This document shows, piece after piece, positions 6,878 through 8,193 of a DNA stretch of 8,193 nt. A program made the position numbers and the translations under genes. Position 1 is the stretch's first letter. Every line of letters begins with the position of its first letter. The DNA lies in assembly GCA_023484645.1 (NCBI GenBank), contig JAMCZZ010000008.1, forward strand, positions 1 to 8,193, written 5' to 3'. Source of the DNA: Patescibacteria group bacterium. Lineage in GTDB: Bacteria > Patescibacteria > UBA1384 > XYA2-FULL-43-10 > 1-14-0-10-43-13. The notes beneath the pieces are model-generated. The model saw only the letters and a list, made by a program, of their open reading frames with translations. It made no database searches and was not told the origin of the DNA.

Positions 6878-7336
6878 ATGAGCAACATTATAACCCCTGA
6901 GGGATTGGAAAAATTAAAGAGAGAGTTGGACGAACTAAAAAACGTTAAACTCAAAGAAGTGGCAGTAAGGATTAAGGATGCAAAAGACCTGGGGGATCTT
7001 TCTGAAAACGCCGAGTATCACGAAGCTAAAAACGAGCAAGCATTTTTATATGGCAAAGCTTTAGATATAGAGCAAAAGATCAAAAATGCTACCGTGATTT
7101 CAAAACCTAAAGGTGAGAGCTTGACTGTTTGTGCAGGCTGCAAAGTCATCGTAAACTCTAGTGGTGACAAAATGGAATTCGAAATAGTTGGCTCGGACGA
7201 ATCTGATCCTGTTAATGGACGAATTTCCATTGATTCACCTATCGGCTCTGCTCTTTTTGGCCACAAAAAAGGTGATACTGTTTCTGTTCTTGCTCCGGTT
7301 GGCGAGACTAACTATAAGATTTTAAGCATCGAATAG
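6878..7336 (+). CDS. greA: Transcript cleavage factor GreA
   Basis: GreA enters the secondary channel of RNA polymerase and stimulates cleavage of the backtracked RNA 3' end, freeing arrested complexes. The 152 residues match the full family length (about 158). The N-terminal coiled coil (about 8-74) opens with ITPEGLEKLKRELDEL and carries the tip DLGDLSENAEYHEAK (37-51), where D40 and E43 correspond to the catalytic acidic pair (D41/E44 of E. coli). The C-terminal FKBP-like domain ends with ISIDSPIGSALFGHKKGD and VGETNYKIL. ATG 6878 is supported by AAAGG at 6867-6871, six bases upstream, and by the conserved N-terminus. It appears to have its own promoters and leader. A perfect inverted repeat follows 26 bases after the TAG stop. 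Confidence 0.96.
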   Translation: MSNIITPEGLEKLKRELDELKNVKLKEVAVRIKDAKDLGDLSENAEYHEAKNEQAFLYGKALDIEQKIKNATVISKPKGESLTVCAGCKVIVNSSGDKMEFEIVGSDESDPVNGRISIDSPIGSALFGHKKGDTVSVLAPVGETNYKILSIE

Positions 7337-7362
7337 AAAATAAATTAAATTATAGATTTTTC

Positions 7363-7392
7363 AATTAAGCACAATTTGTATTGTGCTTAATT
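7363..7392. terminator. 13-bp perfect inverted repeat, likely greA terminator
   Basis: The 13-nt arms at 7363-7375 and 7380-7392 are exact reverse complements around a TTGT loop. The stem core AAGCACAA/TTGTGCTT is flanked by A-T pairs. On the + strand it runs into TTAATTTG, a poor T tract, so it could terminate greA transcription weakly. It could equally be an operator, since the lysS promoter overlaps it. Confidence 0.5.
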
Positions 7393-7403
7393 TGTGCTAT
7401 AGT
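7376..7403 (+). promoter_or_regulatory. Candidate extended -10 promoter for lysS
   Basis: TATAGT (7398-7403, five of six matches to TATAAT) is preceded by TGC (7395-7397), giving an extended -10 TGnTATAGT. A poor -35, TTGTAT (7376-7381), lies 16 nt upstream in the loop of the inverted repeat. Transcription would begin near 7410, about 38 nt before lysS. Confidence 0.5.
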
Positions 7404-7436
7404 TTAATCGAAACTGTTTGTTAAATATTTCGCTAT

Positions 7437-7441
7437 GGGAG
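7437..7441 (+). promoter_or_regulatory. Ribosome binding site deciding the lysS start
   Basis: GGGAG lies six bases before ATG 7448. The longer reading from TTG 7418 would add ten residues but would place this strong site inside the coding region, so 7448 is preferred. Confidence 0.75.
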
Positions 7442-7447
7442 AATATT

Positions 7448-8188
7448 ATGAATAATATTGGTGCAACAGAAAAAGACCTAATCGAAGCGAGAAAAAAGAA
7501 GCTAGCAGAAATAGAAAATCTCGGCTTGAATCCTTATCCTTCAAAATCAAAAAAAGATTATGCTTGCCATGAAATCCTAGCCAAACAAAAAGAGTTAATC
7601 GCTTCTGAAAAAAAAGTTATTGTAGCAGGGCGATTGATGGCCCTTCGTGGACATGGAAAGCTTGTTTTTGCTGACATTGCCGATGGGTCGGGGAAAATTC
7701 AAGCCGTATTAAAAGCTGATTCTCTAGGTGAAGATTTTGATTTGGTTTCTTTTCTCGATCTCGGTGATTTTGTAGAAATTCAGGGAGCAGTTTTTGTGAC
7801 TCAAGCAGGCGAAATTTCTGTTTTAGCCTCAAGTCTTCGGATTCTATCAAAAGCATTAAGGCCACTGCCGGAGAAACGACATGGCTTACAAGACGAAGAA
7901 ACACGTTTTAGAAAAAGATATTTGGAATTTGCTATCAGTCCAGAAGCCAGGGAATTATTTATTAAAAAAGCAAAATTTTGGCAAGCGACCAGAGATTTTC
8001 TAGTTAAAAAAGGTTTTTTGGAAGTCGAGACACCAGCTTTGGAAAACACAGCTGGAGGAGCGGACGCCAATCCTTTCATTACTCATCACGATGCTTTGGA
8101 CATTGATGTATTTTTAAGAATCTCGATGGGTGAACTTTGGCAGAAGCGTTTGATGGTTGGAGGATTTGAAAAAACTTTTTTTAACTAG
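7448..8188 (+). CDS. lysS: Lysyl-tRNA synthetase (class II), prematurely ended
   Basis: LysRS activates lysine with ATP and charges tRNA-Lys. The 246 visible residues form the N-terminal half of a protein that is usually about 490-500 residues. They include an N-terminal helical segment (EARKKKLAEIENLGLNPYP), the OB-fold anticodon-binding domain (about 57-135, with VAGRLMALRGHGKLVFADI and DGSGKIQAVL), RFRKRYLEF (153-161), class II motif 1 (FLVKKGFLEVETPALE, 184-199), AGGADANPFITHHDALDID, and GELWQKRLMVGGFEK (228-242), the lead-in to motif 2. After EKTF the family continues roughly as E-I-G-R-x-F-R-N-E-G, but here the frame gives F-N-stop. Motif 2's catalytic arginine and motif 3 are therefore missing, so the product as written would be inactive. 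Reading one base earlier gives L-T-R-K, suggesting an indel. The window ends five bases later, so it cannot be seen whether the gene resumes. Confidence 0.9.
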   Translation: MNNIGATEKDLIEARKKKLAEIENLGLNPYPSKSKKDYACHEILAKQKELIASEKKVIVAGRLMALRGHGKLVFADIADGSGKIQAVLKADSLGEDFDLVSFLDLGDFVEIQGAVFVTQAGEISVLASSLRILSKALRPLPEKRHGLQDEETRFRKRYLEFAISPEARELFIKKAKFWQATRDFLVKKGFLEVETPALENTAGGADANPFITHHDALDIDVFLRISMGELWQKRLMVGGFEKTFFN

Positions 8189-8193
8189 AAAAT

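Noticed and set aside
7418..7447. TTG 7418 as the lysS start
   Set aside because: ATG 7448 has GGGAG six bases upstream, and the extra ten residues show no family likeness.

Overview
This is an AT-rich bacterial window with every convincing gene on the + strand. It holds a pair of family-4 glycosyltransferases, a cell-shape operon (mreB-mreC-mreD and a class B transpeptidase, PBP2/mrdA), greA, and the 5' half of lysS. Compact spacing (TAATG and ATGA junctions), short intergenic gaps, and the style of the lysyl-tRNA synthetase (a GELWQKRLMV-type segment) fit a Candidate Phyla Radiation (Patescibacteria) genome. That placement is inference and no marker here fixes it. TGA is used as a normal stop (second glycosyltransferase, mreC), so the TGA=Gly code of Gracilibacteria/Absconditabacteria does not apply.

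Layout. 1-117 is a leader without a supported gene, carrying a 7-bp inverted repeat. 118-1440 and 1361-2401 are two GT4 glycosyltransferases that overlap by 80 nt. 2402-2467 is a short gap with a weak terminator-like hairpin and a plausible promoter for the next operon. 2468-3520 is mreB, interrupted by an in-frame TAG at 3098-3100. mreC (3524-4303), mreD (4300-4794) and PBP2 (4794-6728) follow with 3-nt, overlapping and overlapping junctions. 6729-6877 is a regulatory gap with two overlapping sigma70-like promoters and a hairpin plus T-rich tract just before greA (6878-7336). 7337-7447 holds a 13-bp perfect inverted repeat and an extended -10 promoter for lysS, which starts at ATG 7448 and breaks off at TAG 8186-8188 inside the catalytic core.

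How the genes work together. MreB filaments, with MreC and MreD, position the peptidoglycan elongation machinery, and PBP2 is its transpeptidase; rodA is not in the window. The glycosyltransferases probably build a cell-envelope or soluble glycoconjugate, but their acceptors cannot be read from sequence. GreA rescues arrested RNA polymerase and LysRS charges tRNA-Lys.

The most notable points are the in-frame stop in mreB, a 27-nt exact in-frame repeat inside PBP2 that replaces a usually conserved segment near its C-terminus, the premature end of lysS, and a greA leader whose promoter-hairpin layout recalls the E. coli greA leader (GraL). Several lesions in normally essential genes within 8 kb raise the possibility of sequence or assembly errors. 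I see no CRISPR, tRNA, rRNA or recognisable mobile element, and no clearly new multi-gene system.
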